The notes: generated by a model from the sequence alone, not told the origin. Numbered from the stretch's first letter, positions 32,938 through 41,634 are shown. The stretch: 64,000 nucleotides of DNA from Thermoanaerobaculales bacterium (GCA_025456145.1 JALOLD010000011.1:1-64000); one strand, 5' to 3'. Numbers and translations are program-made.

Positions 32938-33480
32938 TTACCAGAGGTTGATCGCGACCTTGGTGCCGTCGTCGGCGTCGACGGTGACCAGTGGGCCGTT
33001 GTCGGCCTTGCCGAGGGCGTCGAAGATCAGGTCGGGGTCGGCGCTCTTCCAGTCCCAGCGCTCGAGGGCGTGAAGCACGCCGTCGAGGGGGACGGTGCAG
33101 CGGACGACGGCGTCATCGGCGTCGACCGCGACCGTGAGGTTGTCGCCGGTCTTCGCGATCTCGACCCGCGCGTCCGGCGCCTCGACCTTGACCAGGGTGG
33201 TGTCGGGGGCGTCGAGCAGGCTCGAGACCGCGGCCAGCACCATCTCCCGGCTCGCCGTCACCTCGGGCGGGATCTCGGCCTCGGCCAGGACCTCGTCGGG
33301 GACGAGCTCGGTGGCGAGATCAGCGACGAAGAGCGGGAACGGCACCTTGATGTGCACCGGTTCGGGATCGGCGACCCGGACGTCGATCACCATCCAGTCG
33401 GTGATCGCGACGGCGGTCGCGACCCCGGCGAGGGCGGCGAGGAGGGCGCCGCCGATCGTGGACATCCCGCGCTGGCGCAT
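32938..33480 (-). CDS. Uncharacterised membrane-anchored protein, paralogue of the adjacent upstream gene
   Basis: 180 residues from ATG 33480. One N-terminal hydrophobic segment (about 8-27) anchors it. The rest is a beta-rich domain with two similar halves, each built as xVxVxPxPLxx...LVxVxAxDxxVxIxxxG, ending TKVAINLW. The same pattern and the same length (180 residues) appear in the next gene upstream, so they are tandem duplicates. They are co-transcribed, 15 nt apart, with a PspC-domain gene and terminated together at 32868-32901. I do not recognise the family; a periplasmic or envelope role is inferred from the anchors and from PspC. Confidence 0.75.
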   Translation of the reverse strand: MRQRGMSTIGGALLAALAGVATAVAITDWMVIDVRVADPEPVHIKVPFPLFVADLATELVPDEVLAEAEIPPEVTASREMVLAAVSSLLDAPDTTLVKVEAPDARVEIAKTGDNLTVAVDADDAVVRCTVPLDGVLHALERWDWKSADPDLIFDALGKADNGPLVTVDADDGTKVAINLW

Positions 33481-33495
33481 GGCGTGCTCCTCTTC

Positions 33496-34038
33496 CTACT
33501 CGATCCAGACCCGGACGTCAGCGTCATCCGAGGTGACGGTGACGATGTCGCCGTCGGGGAACGACTCGAAGCTCTCGAGCAGGGCCGCGACGTCGATCTG
33601 GTCGTCCTCGGTGATCGTGAGCACGTCCATGAACTGCATCGGCAGGGTGACCTTGATCCTCGCGTTCTCGCTCTCGGTCTCGGTGACGTCGATGTAGAGG
33701 GTGCCGGCCTGCTTACGCACGCTGACCTGGGCATCGGGCGACTCGACGGTGACGAACTCGCCGTCGGGCGCCTGCTTCACCGCGGCGAGGAGCTCGGGCC
33801 AGTCGACGTCCATATCGGCGTCGTCGATGTCGAGGTCGACGTGGCCGCGGTGGAAGTTCTCGACGTCGACGCTCCTGAGCACCGACAGCACGAGGTTGAG
33901 GGGCAGGTGGACCTCGACCTTGGTGCCATCGGTCTTCTCGGTGACGTTGACGTTGACCCACCGGGTCGGATCGGCGGCCATGGCGAAGCCGGCGATCAGG
34001 ACGAGGATGGCGGCGATGGCGGTGGTCCTGCGGTTCAT
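33496..34038 (-). CDS. Uncharacterised secreted protein, paralogue of the adjacent downstream gene
   Basis: 180 residues from ATG 34038. Signal peptide about 1-21 (ending GFAMAADP). The mature part has WVNVNVTEKTDGTKVEVHLPLNL, EFVTVESPDAQVSVRKQAGTLYIDV and DIVTVTSDDADVRVWIE, an internal repeat of strand-turn-strand with Ser/Asp-Asp turns. The pattern and length match the downstream gene. Unlike that gene it has a cleavable signal, so one copy is anchored and one may be free. No known domain is recognised. Confidence 0.75.
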   Translation of the reverse strand: MNRRTTAIAAILVLIAGFAMAADPTRWVNVNVTEKTDGTKVEVHLPLNLVLSVLRSVDVENFHRGHVDLDIDDADMDVDWPELLAAVKQAPDGEFVTVESPDAQVSVRKQAGTLYIDVTETESENARIKVTLPMQFMDVLTITEDDQIDVAALLESFESFPDGDIVTVTSDDADVRVWIE

Positions 34039-34108
34039 CTCATACCTCCGTGTCGATCCGACTGGAAGACGACCGTGGGCTCGGATGATTAACGGCCGCT
34101 TCTGGTCC

Positions 34109-34139
34109 AGGAAACGGAGAATCCCGAAATCGGTTCTCC
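34109..34139 (-). other. Small hairpin between PspC and paralogue genes
   Basis: GGAGAA (34116-34121) and TTCTCC (34134-34139) flank CCGA/TCGG in the 104-nt gap after the PspC gene. It could form a weak hairpin on the transcript and tune expression of the two downstream genes. It has no proper U tract. Confidence 0.3.
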
Positions 34140-34142
34140 ACC

Positions 34143-34340
34143 CTACGGCTCTTGAGGCATGATCAGCCACAGGATGAGGTAGACCAGGATGCCCGGGAAG
34201 GCGACCGAGAGGATCGACACGACCACGAAGAGGACCCGCACCCCGGTCGGGCTCCAGCCGAGCCATTCGGCGAAGCCGCCGCAGACTCCGGCGATGAGGC
34301 GGTTGGCACGAGAGCGGTGGAGCGGGTTGGTGGTCGGCAC
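34143..34340 (-). CDS. PspC-domain membrane protein
   Basis: 65 residues from GTG 34340, preceded by GAGGAGGGCC. The sequence LHRSRANRLIAGVCGGFAEW, then LGWSPTGVRVLFVVVSI and a hydrophobic helix ending LILWLIMP, is the full PspC domain (phage-shock protein C). In E. coli PspC senses envelope stress and regulates PspA; stand-alone PspC domains are common elsewhere and often precede genes of unknown envelope function. Here it heads an operon with the two 180-residue paralogues, which suggests an envelope-stress context for them. Confidence 0.9.
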   Translation of the reverse strand: MPTTNPLHRSRANRLIAGVCGGFAEWLGWSPTGVRVLFVVVSILSVAFPGILVYLILWLIMPQEP

Positions 34341-34406
34341 TGGGCCCTCCTCTCTTCCCCAAGAAGGTACGCGCCAGGCGGCGGTTTGTTCCGCGCAACC
34401 CCTCGA

Positions 34407-35759
34407 TCAGGATCCTGGAGTACGGGTCCCGGCGTCGATCCGGTTGGTGACCGCGATGAAGATCAGCAGCGCGGCCAGCGAGACCAGACCGACCAGCGAG
34501 TAGGCGATCCACAGGTAGTGGGCGTGGGCGTAGACCTCGGGCATCGGGGCCTGCCCGGCGAGGGCGAGGGCGTGCTGCTCCTGGACCGCCGCCGGCAGGG
34601 TGGTCGGCTCGGGGCAGAAGCGGGCGAGCAGAAAGCCCGACAGGATGAAGCCGAAAAGCCAGGCGAAGAAGGTGTTCATGTGGGCGAAGCCGAGAAAGAC
34701 GCCCTCCTTACCCTTGGGCGCCTGCTTGGAGGCGAACTCGAGGTACTTAGGGCTGAGGAAGCACTCGGCGAGGCCCTGGATCGAGATCCCGACGACCATC
34801 ATCAGGGTGATCGGGTGGATCGACAGGCCGAGGATCTCGACCGGACCGCGGAAGGCGGCCGACGAGGCCATCGCCAGCGCCGACATCGGGATCATCGTCA
34901 TGGCGACCAGCATCGAGCTCTGGGGCTTCCAGTCCCGGACCAGCTGGGTCACCAGGACGACGAGCAGCACGACGACCAGCGGGTTGACGTTGGCGTACCA
35001 CTCGGGCTTGTAGGTCTCGCCCGCCATCCGGAGGACGTAGTCGGGCATCGCGGCGTAGAGCTGGCCCTGGATCGCCCAGAAGCCCGCGGTGATCAGGATG
35101 AGCGCCAGAAACCGCAGGTTCGACACCGCCAGCCACATCCCCTGGAGCACCTCGGCGATGTTGCGTGGCTGCGAGTCGCCGTCCTCGGGCGGCCGGAAGA
35201 CGAAGAAGACGAGGACCAGCGCGACCAGCGAAGCGGCCGACGAGAAGAAGGGCACTGTGTCGACGCCCATCTCGATCCGCATCGGCGCGACGATGGTCTT
35301 GCCGGTGAACGAGCCGATGTTGACCACCATGTAGAAGATCGAGAAGGCACGGGCGCGGTTGGCCGGGTCGGAGGACTTCGAGACGGTGCCGGTGATCACC
35401 GGCTTGACGAAGGCGCCGCCGATCACGATGACCAGCAGGCCGACCAGCACCGGGCCGAGAGTCGAGAAGACCCCGAGGGTCCCGTAGCCGACGGTGAGCA
35501 GGGCGAAGGCGAGCATCAGCGCGTTGCGGAAGCCCATCCGGTCGGCGAGGGCGCCGGTGAAGAAGGGGAAGAAGTAGATCAGCGCTCCGAAGATGCCGGC
35601 GATGACCCCGGCCTCGACGTCGCCGAGGCCGACCACGCGGAGGAGGTAGGTGCGCAGGGCGATGAAGGTGCCGTAGTACGCCGCCCGCTCGCACAGCTCG
35701 GCGGCGTTGCCGGTCCAGAACGCGGCCGGGAAGCGCCAGGTGCTCGTCTGATCGGTCAT
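34407..35759 (-). CDS. POT/PTR-family proton-dependent oligopeptide transporter
   Basis: 450 residues from ATG 35759. Twelve hydrophobic segments. TM1 carries ELCERAAYYGTF, the ExxERxxYY motif of POT carriers that couples peptide to proton uptake. GGAFVKPVITGTV and IFYMVVNIGSFTG follow in TM4-TM5. The central loop and C-terminal half fit the family. It imports di- and tripeptides, or possibly nitrate or other small ligands. The secreted subtilase elsewhere in the window would supply peptides, although the two genes are far apart. Confidence 0.9.
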   Translation of the reverse strand: MTDQTSTWRFPAAFWTGNAAELCERAAYYGTFIALRTYLLRVVGLGDVEAGVIAGIFGALIYFFPFFTGALADRMGFRNALMLAFALLTVGYGTLGVFSTLGPVLVGLLVIVIGGAFVKPVITGTVSKSSDPANRARAFSIFYMVVNIGSFTGKTIVAPMRIEMGVDTVPFFSSAASLVALVLVFFVFRPPEDGDSQPRNIAEVLQGMWLAVSNLRFLALILITAGFWAIQGQLYAAMPDYVLRMAGETYKPEWYANVNPLVVVLLVVLVTQLVRDWKPQSSMLVAMTMIPMSALAMASSAAFRGPVEILGLSIHPITLMMVVGISIQGLAECFLSPKYLEFASKQAPKGKEGVFLGFAHMNTFFAWLFGFILSGFLLARFCPEPTTLPAAVQEQHALALAGQAPMPEVYAHAHYLWIAYSLVGLVSLAALLIFIAVTNRIDAGTRTPGS

Positions 35760-35865
35760 CGGGTCTCCTCGTTCCGGCGGGCCGGGCCCGCAACTCTACC
35801 ATGCGACCCGGGACGGGACCGGCGGGTGAACCCGGGGCCGCCGCGACGGCGTAGAATCAGGAGAC

Positions 35866-36999
35866 ATGAACATCAAGCGCTGGCTCATCGTGGTGGTGCT
35901 CGTCGCAGCGGCGGCGGTCGTCCTGAAGCTGACCGTCCTCCGGCCCGAGGCGATCAGGGTGCGGACCGCGGTCGTCGAGCGCGGGGTGGTCGAGGAGACC
36001 GTGACCAACACCCGGGCGGGGACGGTCAAGGTGTCCCGCCGGGCCAGGCTGTCCCCGCAGATCGGCGGGCTGGTCGTGGCGACGCCCCATCTCGAGGGCT
36101 CGCTGGTCGAGGCGGGAACCCTGCTGCTCAAGCTCGACGACCGCGCGCAGCAGGCCGAGCTCGCCCTGGCCCGCCGGAGCGTCGCCGCCGCCGAGGCCCA
36201 GGCCGACGAGGCCTGTCTGACCGCCGCCCTCGCCCAGACCGAGCTCGAGCGGACGACCGCGCTCCACGACCGGGGCATCGCCTCGGATTCGAGCCTCGAC
36301 GCGCTGCGCACCGACCGCGACCGGAGCCGGGCGGGCTGCGCCGCGGCCCAGGCGGCGGTCGCCCAGGCCTCGGCCACCGTCGCCGTGGTCGAGGTCCAGA
36401 TCGAGTTCACCGAGCTCAGGGCGCCCTTCGCCGGAGTCGTCGCCGAGGTCTCGACCGAGGTCGGCGAGTGGATCACGCCATCGCCGCCCGGCGTCCCGAT
36501 CCCGCCGGTCATCGACCTCCTCGATCCCGCCTCGACCTATGTCAGCGCGCCGATCGACGAGGTCGACGCCGAGCGCGTCGAGGTCGGACAGGCGGTCCGC
36601 ATGACCGTCGACTCGCGCCCCGACGTGCGCTTCGCCGGCCGGGTCGAGCGGGTCGCTCCCTACGTCCTCGACCTGCTCGAGCAGAACCGCACCGTCGAGA
36701 TCGAGGTCAGCTTCGACGATCAGACCGCGGTCCTCGGAGTGCTGCCCGGGACGTCGGCGGATGTCGAGGTGATCCTCGACCAGCGCTCGGACGTGCTGCG
36801 GGTCCCGTCCTCGGCGGTCGCCGAGAACAACGAGGTCCTCCGGCTGGTCGGCGGGGTGCTCGAGACGGTCGTCATCGAGCCGGGGCTGCGCAACTGGCAG
36901 TTCACCGAGGTCCTCGGCGGGCTCGCCGAGGGCCACACCATCGTCGCGGCCCGCGACACCAGCGAGATCAAGGCCGGCGTCCGAGCGGTCGCGCGATGA
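35866..36999 (+). CDS. HlyD/MacA-like periplasmic adaptor protein
   Basis: 377 residues from ATG 35866. One N-terminal transmembrane anchor (about 5-23). A lipoyl-like half motif, LSPQIGGLVVATPHLEGSLV, flanks a coiled-coil (about 95-170, LARRSVAAAEAQADEACLTA) and returns at IEFTELRAPFAGVVAEVSTEVGEW. Beta-barrel and membrane-proximal domains close the protein. It links an inner-membrane ABC exporter to an outer-membrane channel. It overlaps the ATPase start by 4 nt (ATGA at 36996), so it belongs to the MacB-like system that follows. No TolC gene is in the window. Confidence 0.9.
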   Translation: MNIKRWLIVVVLVAAAAVVLKLTVLRPEAIRVRTAVVERGVVEETVTNTRAGTVKVSRRARLSPQIGGLVVATPHLEGSLVEAGTLLLKLDDRAQQAELALARRSVAAAEAQADEACLTAALAQTELERTTALHDRGIASDSSLDALRTDRDRSRAGCAAAQAAVAQASATVAVVEVQIEFTELRAPFAGVVAEVSTEVGEWITPSPPGVPIPPVIDLLDPASTYVSAPIDEVDAERVEVGQAVRMTVDSRPDVRFAGRVERVAPYVLDLLEQNRTVEIEVSFDDQTAVLGVLPGTSADVEVILDQRSDVLRVPSSAVAENNEVLRLVGGVLETVVIEPGLRNWQFTEVLGGLAEGHTIVAARDTSEIKAGVRAVAR

Positions 37000-37664
37000 T
37001 CGAGCTCGGCGACCTCTGGCGCACCTACCGGGTGGGCGACTCGGAGGTCCACGCCCTGCGCGAGGTCGAGCTCGAGATCGCGCGCGGCGACTTCCTCGCG
37101 GTGGTCGGCCCGTCGGGATCGGGGAAGTCGACCCTGCTCAACATCCTCGGCTGTCTCGACCGGCCGACCGCCGGCCGGTACGCGTTTGACGGTCGCGATG
37201 TCGCCGCGATGGGCGATGCCGAGCGGACGCGGCTGCGCCAGAGCGAGATCGGCTTCGTCTTCCAGTTCTTCCACCTCCTCGCCCGGCTCACCGCCCAGGG
37301 CAACGTCGAGCTGCCGATGCTCTTCGCCGGCATCGCCCGGAGCGAGCGGCGACGCCGGGCCGCGGCCGCCCTCGACGCGGTCGGGCTGTCCGATCGCGCC
37401 CACCACCGGCCGGACCAGCTGTCGGGCGGCCAGCGTCAGCGGGTCGCGATCGCCCGCGCCGTGGTGATGGACCCCGGTCTGATCCTCGCCGACGAGCCGA
37501 CCGGCAACCTCGACAGGGCCTCGGCGGCGGAGGTCATGGACCTGCTCGGGGAGATGAACCGGGCCGGCCGGACCCTCGTCCTGGTGACCCACGACCCGGA
37601 GATCGCCGCCCGGGCGCGGCGCCGGGTCCGGATGGACGACGGGGCGATCGTGGAGCGGACGTGA
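36996..37664 (+). CDS. ABC transporter ATP-binding protein (MacB/LolD type)
   Basis: 222 residues from ATG 36996. Walker A GPSGSGKST (about 37-45), Q-loop FVFQFFHLLARLTAQGNVELP, signature LSGGQRQRVAIARA (about 142-155), Walker B LILADEPTGNLD and H-loop VTHDP. The HLLA...NVELP segment typifies the MacB/LolD subfamily that energises FtsX-like permeases by mechanotransmission rather than by moving substrate through the membrane. It overlaps the adaptor gene by 4 nt and the first permease by 1-4 nt. It pairs with the two permeases downstream. Confidence 0.93.
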   Translation: MIELGDLWRTYRVGDSEVHALREVELEIARGDFLAVVGPSGSGKSTLLNILGCLDRPTAGRYAFDGRDVAAMGDAERTRLRQSEIGFVFQFFHLLARLTAQGNVELPMLFAGIARSERRRRAAAALDAVGLSDRAHHRPDQLSGGQRQRVAIARAVVMDPGLILADEPTGNLDRASAAEVMDLLGEMNRAGRTLVLVTHDPEIAARARRRVRMDDGAIVERT

Positions 37665-38863
37665 TGGGTTTTGTGGAGCTCGTCCGGTTCGCCATCGGGG
37701 CCTTGCGGGGTCACCGGCTGCGCACCGCGCTCTCGGTCGCCGGGGTGGCGGTCGGGATCGCCGCGGTGGTCTCGCTGACCGCCCTCGGCGAGGGCGCCCG
37801 GCAGTACGTCGTCCAGGAGTTCAGCTCGCTCGGCACCAACCTCCTGATCGTCATCCCCGGCCGGGTCGAGACGACCGGGATGCTGCCCTTCGGCGGGACG
37901 ACCAACGACCTCACCCTCGAGGACTACCGGGCACTGGCGTCGAGGATCCCGCTGGTCGTCGCCGCGGCGCCGCTGGCGACCGGCACCGAGGTCGTTCGGG
38001 CGGCCGGCCGGTCGAGGTCGGTTCCGATCATGGGGACGACCGCGGATCTCGCCCGGGTTCGTCGGCTCGAGGTGGCGTCGGGTCGCTACCTGACGCCGGG
38101 CGATCCCGACCGCGGCGGGAGCGAGGTCGTGCTCGGGTCCAAGGTGGCGCGCGAGCTGTTCGGCGCGGCGTCGCCGCTCGGTCAGGTGGTGAGGATCGGC
38201 GACTGGCGGTTCCGGGTCGTCGGGGTGCTCGCACCGCGCGGCCACTCGCTCGGCTTCGACTTCGACGACATCGTCTACGTCCCGGTGCGGACCGCGATGC
38301 GGATGTTCAACCGCGCGTCGCTCTTCCGGATCCTCGTCGAGGTGCGGTCCGAGCGCGAGCTCCGGCAGGGCAAGCAGGCCGTCCTCGATCTGCTCGCCGC
38401 CCGCCACCGCGTCGAGGATGTCACGGTGATCACCCAGGACGCGGTGGTGTCGACCTTCAACTCGGTGTTCGACGTGCTCACCCTGGCGCTGGTCGCCATC
38501 GCCTCGGTGTCGCTCACCGTGGCCGGGGTCGGGATCATGAACGTCATGCTGGTCGCCGTCGCCGAGCGGCGGCGCGAGATCGGGCTGCTCAAGGCGCTCG
38601 GCGCCTCGACCCGCCAGGTGCTCGGGGTGTTCATCGCCGAGGCGTCGGTGCTGTCGAGCCTGGGCGGGCTGATCGGTCTCGCGGCGGGCTGGCTCGCGGT
38701 GCGAGCCTTCGTCCAGGTCTATCCCACCTTTCCGGCGGCCGCGCCGTCGTGGGCGGTGGCCGCCTCCCTCGCGGTGGCGGTCGGGGTCGGGATCGTCTTC
38801 GGCGCGGTGCCCGCGAGACGCGCGGCGAGGCTGGACCCCGTGCAGGCCCTCGTGGGAAGGTAA
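37664..38863 (+). CDS. FtsX/MacB-type ABC permease 1
   Basis: 399 residues from ATG 37664 (a GTG at 37661 is also possible; the stop of the ATPase overlaps). TM1 is at about 18-40, a large periplasmic MacB-type domain spans about 45-255 (GTNLLIVIPGRVET, ARELFGAASPLGQVVRIGDW), and three C-terminal TM helices lie at about 270-395. GLLKALGASTRQVLGVF and PARRAARLDPVQAL are the conserved FtsX-family end motifs. With the ATPase it would export a peptide, lipoprotein or small molecule, with help from the adaptor. It is a close paralogue of the next permease. Confidence 0.92.
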   Translation: MGFVELVRFAIGALRGHRLRTALSVAGVAVGIAAVVSLTALGEGARQYVVQEFSSLGTNLLIVIPGRVETTGMLPFGGTTNDLTLEDYRALASRIPLVVAAAPLATGTEVVRAAGRSRSVPIMGTTADLARVRRLEVASGRYLTPGDPDRGGSEVVLGSKVARELFGAASPLGQVVRIGDWRFRVVGVLAPRGHSLGFDFDDIVYVPVRTAMRMFNRASLFRILVEVRSERELRQGKQAVLDLLAARHRVEDVTVITQDAVVSTFNSVFDVLTLALVAIASVSLTVAGVGIMNVMLVAVAERRREIGLLKALGASTRQVLGVFIAEASVLSSLGGLIGLAAGWLAVRAFVQVYPTFPAAAPSWAVAASLAVAVGVGIVFGAVPARRAARLDPVQALVGR

Positions 38864-38878
38864 ATCAAAATGCGAGCT

Positions 38879-38980
38879 CCGATTTTCGGTGATGAGCTCC
38901 CATGTCGTACCCCGGCTTGGGTCGGTACCCGTTCGGGAATCGGCTCGGGGCGTCTTCGGGAGCTCACCACCGAAAATCGG
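38879..38980. repeat. 23-bp inverted repeat between two permease genes
   Basis: CCGATTTTCGGTGATGAGCT plus CCC (38879-38901) matches the complement of 38958-38980 with one mismatch. The 56-nt loop contains a second small hairpin. AT-rich arms stand out from the GC-rich genes. It may limit or stabilise the downstream mRNA. Confidence 0.85.
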
Positions 38981-39009
38981 AAGGTGGTTTGTCGCCATCA
39001 GGCGGTGGT

Positions 39010-40212
39010 ATGGACTTGATCGAGCTGATCCGGTTCGTGGTCGCCGCCCTCGGCGGCCACCGCCTGCGCTCGTTCCTGTCGGCCCTCGGCGTCGGGATCG
39101 GCGTGACCGCGGTGATCCTGCTGACCTCGCTCGGCGAGGGCACCAGAGACTACATCGTCACCCAGTCCACCCAGTTCGGCACGACGCTCATCGGCATCAA
39201 CCCGGGCAAGGTCAAGACCGTGGGGATGCCGGGTGTGCTCGGCGGCACCACCCACAAGCTGACGATCGACGACGCCGAGGCGCTGCGTCGGATCCCCGAG
39301 GTCGACGAGGTCGTGCCGGTCGCCTTCGGGCAGGCCGAGGTCGAGGGCGGGGGCCGGGGTCGCGCCGTGTTCATCTACGGCGTCGGCTGGGAGGCGGCGG
39401 CCGCCTGGCGCTTCAACGTCTCGCAGGGGTCGTTCCTGCCGCGCATGGACCCGAACCGGCGCGGCTCGTTCGCGGTGCTCGGCGCGAAGCTCGCCCGCGA
39501 GCTGTTCGGCGACGGCTCGCCCCTCGGGCGGCGGGTGCGGATCGGCGGCGCCTCGTTCCTGGTCACCGGGGTGATGGAGCCGAAGGGACAGCTGCTCGGC
39601 TTCGACCTCGACGACACCGCCTTCATCCCGGTCGCCAGCGCGATGGACCTCTTCAACATCGACGAGCTCCACGAGATCGACGTCGTCGCGGCCTCGAGCG
39701 AGGCGATCGAGCCGGTGGCCGAGGGCATCCGCCGGCTGCTCATGGAGCGCCATCGGGGCGAGGAGGACTTCACCATCACGACCCAGACCGAGATGCTCGA
39801 CACCTTCGGACGGGTGATCTCGATGATCACCATCGCGGTCTCCGGGATCGCCGGCATCTCGCTCTTCGTCGGCGCGATGGGGATCCTCACCATCATGTGG
39901 ATCTCGGTCCACGAGCGGACCGGCGAGATCGGCCTGCTGCGGGCGATCGGCGTGCCGCGGAGGATGGTCCAGCTGATCTTCCTGCTCGAGGCGGTGGTCC
40001 TGGCGTTTGCCGGAGGTGTGATCGGTCTCGCCGCCGGCTTCTCCGTCACCGCCGTGCTCCGCGCCACGGTGCCGGGGATGCCGATGAGCACGCCGGTCGA
40101 GGCGGTGGCCGCCGCCCTGGTGATGAGCCTGGTGGTCGGCGTCGTCAGCGGCGTCGCGCCGGCGCGACGGGCCGCCCGCCTCGATCCGATCGAGGCGCTC
40201 CGCGCCGAGTGA
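39010..40212 (+). CDS. FtsX/MacB-type ABC permease 2
   Basis: 400 residues from ATG 39010. Same domain order as permease 1: TM1 (about 13-36), periplasmic MacB-like domain with GTTLIGINPGKVKTVG and AKLARELFGDGSPLGRRVRIGG, and three C-terminal helices with TGEIGLLRAIGVPRRMVQLIF and PARRAARLDPIEAL. The duplicate probably forms a heterodimer with permease 1, driven by the single ATPase. The upstream in-frame sequence to 38902 is the inverted repeat and is not part of the protein. A terminator follows at 40242-40261. Confidence 0.92.
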   Translation: MDLIELIRFVVAALGGHRLRSFLSALGVGIGVTAVILLTSLGEGTRDYIVTQSTQFGTTLIGINPGKVKTVGMPGVLGGTTHKLTIDDAEALRRIPEVDEVVPVAFGQAEVEGGGRGRAVFIYGVGWEAAAAWRFNVSQGSFLPRMDPNRRGSFAVLGAKLARELFGDGSPLGRRVRIGGASFLVTGVMEPKGQLLGFDLDDTAFIPVASAMDLFNIDELHEIDVVAASSEAIEPVAEGIRRLLMERHRGEEDFTITTQTEMLDTFGRVISMITIAVSGIAGISLFVGAMGILTIMWISVHERTGEIGLLRAIGVPRRMVQLIFLLEAVVLAFAGGVIGLAAGFSVTAVLRATVPGMPMSTPVEAVAAALVMSLVVGVVSGVAPARRAARLDPIEALRAE

Positions 40213-40241
40213 CGCCCGCAGTCGCCGTCACGAACCTGCTC

Positions 40242-40271
40242 GCGCACCCTGAAGGGTGCGCCTACTCCTTC
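40242..40271 (+). terminator. Probable terminator of the MacB-like operon
   Basis: GCGCACCC (40242-40249) and GGGTGCGC (40254-40261) form a perfect 8-bp stem with a TGAA loop, followed by CTACTCCTTC. The tail is only moderately U-rich. Confidence 0.6.
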
Positions 40272-40362
40272 GTGCTCGCCTTCGTGTCTTGGTGTCTTCG
40301 TGGTTGCGACGGATTACCGGACGTCGCATCGGGATCGGGATCGGGAACGGTCAGAACCTGAA
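40262..40362. repeat. CTTCGTG tandem units and a GATCGG/GGAACG run
   Basis: 40262-40305 contains repeated CTTCGTG(T/C) units, a simple repeat family very common between genes in unrelated bacteria. Just after, 40330-40352 contains ATCGGG repeated three times, then AACGG, identical in unit to the right arms at 24009-24022 and 25321-25333 but with no left arm. This could be a degraded hairpin. Confidence 0.65.
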
Positions 40363-40386
40363 TGACCCGGATAGGTGTGATCCGGG

Positions 40387-41634
40387 CTAGGGCTCGGCGG
40401 TCGCCGGCCGGGGGTAGGTCTCGAAGGCCGGCCGGTCGGCGAGCTCGAGGCCGGCCTTCATCGCCTCGGCGGCCTTCCGGTAGTCCTGGGCCCGTTCGCC
40501 CTCGGCGGCGGCGGCCGCGGCGAGCTCGAGCTCGACCGCCCGATCGGTGTCCCCGGTGAGGTAGAGCAGCCGGGCCAGGGTGTCGGCGACATCGGCCGAC
40601 GGATCGGCGGCGTGGGCCTGGCGGGCCATTTCGAGCGCCGTGTCGAGGGACTGCCGCGCCAGATAGAGCTGCCAGGCGGCCCGGTTGAGGGCGTCGGCGT
40701 CCCGGGCGATGTCGGAGTCGGCGAACCAGCGGCGGTAGAGGTCGGCCGCCGTGTCGTAGTGGCCGCCCCTGAAGGCGAAGGCGGCGAGACCGAAGAGCTC
40801 GTCGCCGGCCGCCTGCTCGGGCGCGACGAGCTCGAGGAGCTCCCCGGCGTCCTCGTAGCGGGCGCTTCTCAACGCGCTTCCCTGGTCGGTCGTGGTGAGC
40901 CCGCCAAGCCCCTGGTCGACCAGGTCGGCGAGCCGCGCGCTGCCCGGCGCGGTCGGAACGTCGAGGCTCTCCGCCCAGCCATCGTCGTCCGCGGCCCAGA
41001 GCTTCGCGGCGCGCAGGTAGACCCGGTAGTGGAGGTCGCGGCCGGCGGCGAACATCAGCTCCCGGCAGGTCTCGTGGGAGTGCCCCTCGGTCTCGTGGAA
41101 GCGGGCGAGCCGGGCGATCGCGCCCTCCGGATCGGAGCGGTCGAGCAGGCCCTCCACCGCGCGCCGGATGGCCTCGGCGTCGCCCGGGTCGGCGTCGAGC
41201 CGCTCGAGACAGGCGTGCAGCGTGTCGCCCGCCCGGATCCGGCGCACCTCGTCGACGAACCGGTCGGGTGGGAGGAAGCCGACGATGCGCTCGACCTCCT
41301 TGCCGGTCGAGTCGAGGAAGAGCAGGGTGGGGTAGGACTCGACGCCGAAACGGCGCGCCGCCTCGGCCCCCTCCTTCTCCGCGTCGAGCCGGACCGCCAC
41401 GAACGCCTCGAGCTCGCGCCGGACGTCGAGATCGGTCAGGGTCTCCGACTCGAAGCGGCGGCACCACGAGCACCAATCGGTCCTCAGCTCGACGAAGACC
41501 ATGGCGTCGCGGTCGGCCGCGGCCGCGAAGGCCTCGTCGAGCCCGCCGCGCAGCCAGAGATCGTCCGCGGACGGGGCGCAGGACAGCAGGGTGACGGAAA
41601 GCAGCGTCGCGATCGACGCCGGCCAACGGTTCAT
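40387..41634 (-). CDS. Thioredoxin-fold TPR lipoprotein
   Basis: 415 residues from ATG 41634. Signal peptide with lipobox TLLSC (Cys19). The thioredoxin domain (about 25-140) contains the redox motif WCSWC and the cis-Pro segment VESYPTLLFLDSTGKEVERI. A helical TPR-like region fills the rest, with repeated tetratricopeptide pairs near 275-390. It is probably a periplasmic disulfide or cofactor handling factor. The gene diverges from nadABC, whose NadA carries a 4Fe-4S cluster, but a link is not shown. Confidence 0.85.
   Translation of the reverse strand: MNRWPASIATLLSVTLLSCAPSADDLWLRGGLDEAFAAAADRDAMVFVELRTDWCSWCRRFESETLTDLDVRRELEAFVAVRLDAEKEGAEAARRFGVESYPTLLFLDSTGKEVERIVGFLPPDRFVDEVRRIRAGDTLHACLERLDADPGDAEAIRRAVEGLLDRSDPEGAIARLARFHETEGHSHETCRELMFAAGRDLHYRVYLRAAKLWAADDDGWAESLDVPTAPGSARLADLVDQGLGGLTTTDQGSALRSARYEDAGELLELVAPEQAAGDELFGLAAFAFRGGHYDTAADLYRRWFADSDIARDADALNRAAWQLYLARQSLDTALEMARQAHAADPSADVADTLARLLYLTGDTDRAVELELAAAAAAEGERAQDYRKAAEAMKAGLELADRPAFETYPRPATAEP

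Noticed and set aside
35852-35857. TAGAAT as a leaderless promoter of the HlyD-like gene
   Set aside because: It would place the start of transcription after the AGGAG ribosome-binding site that precedes ATG 35866, so it may be coincidental.
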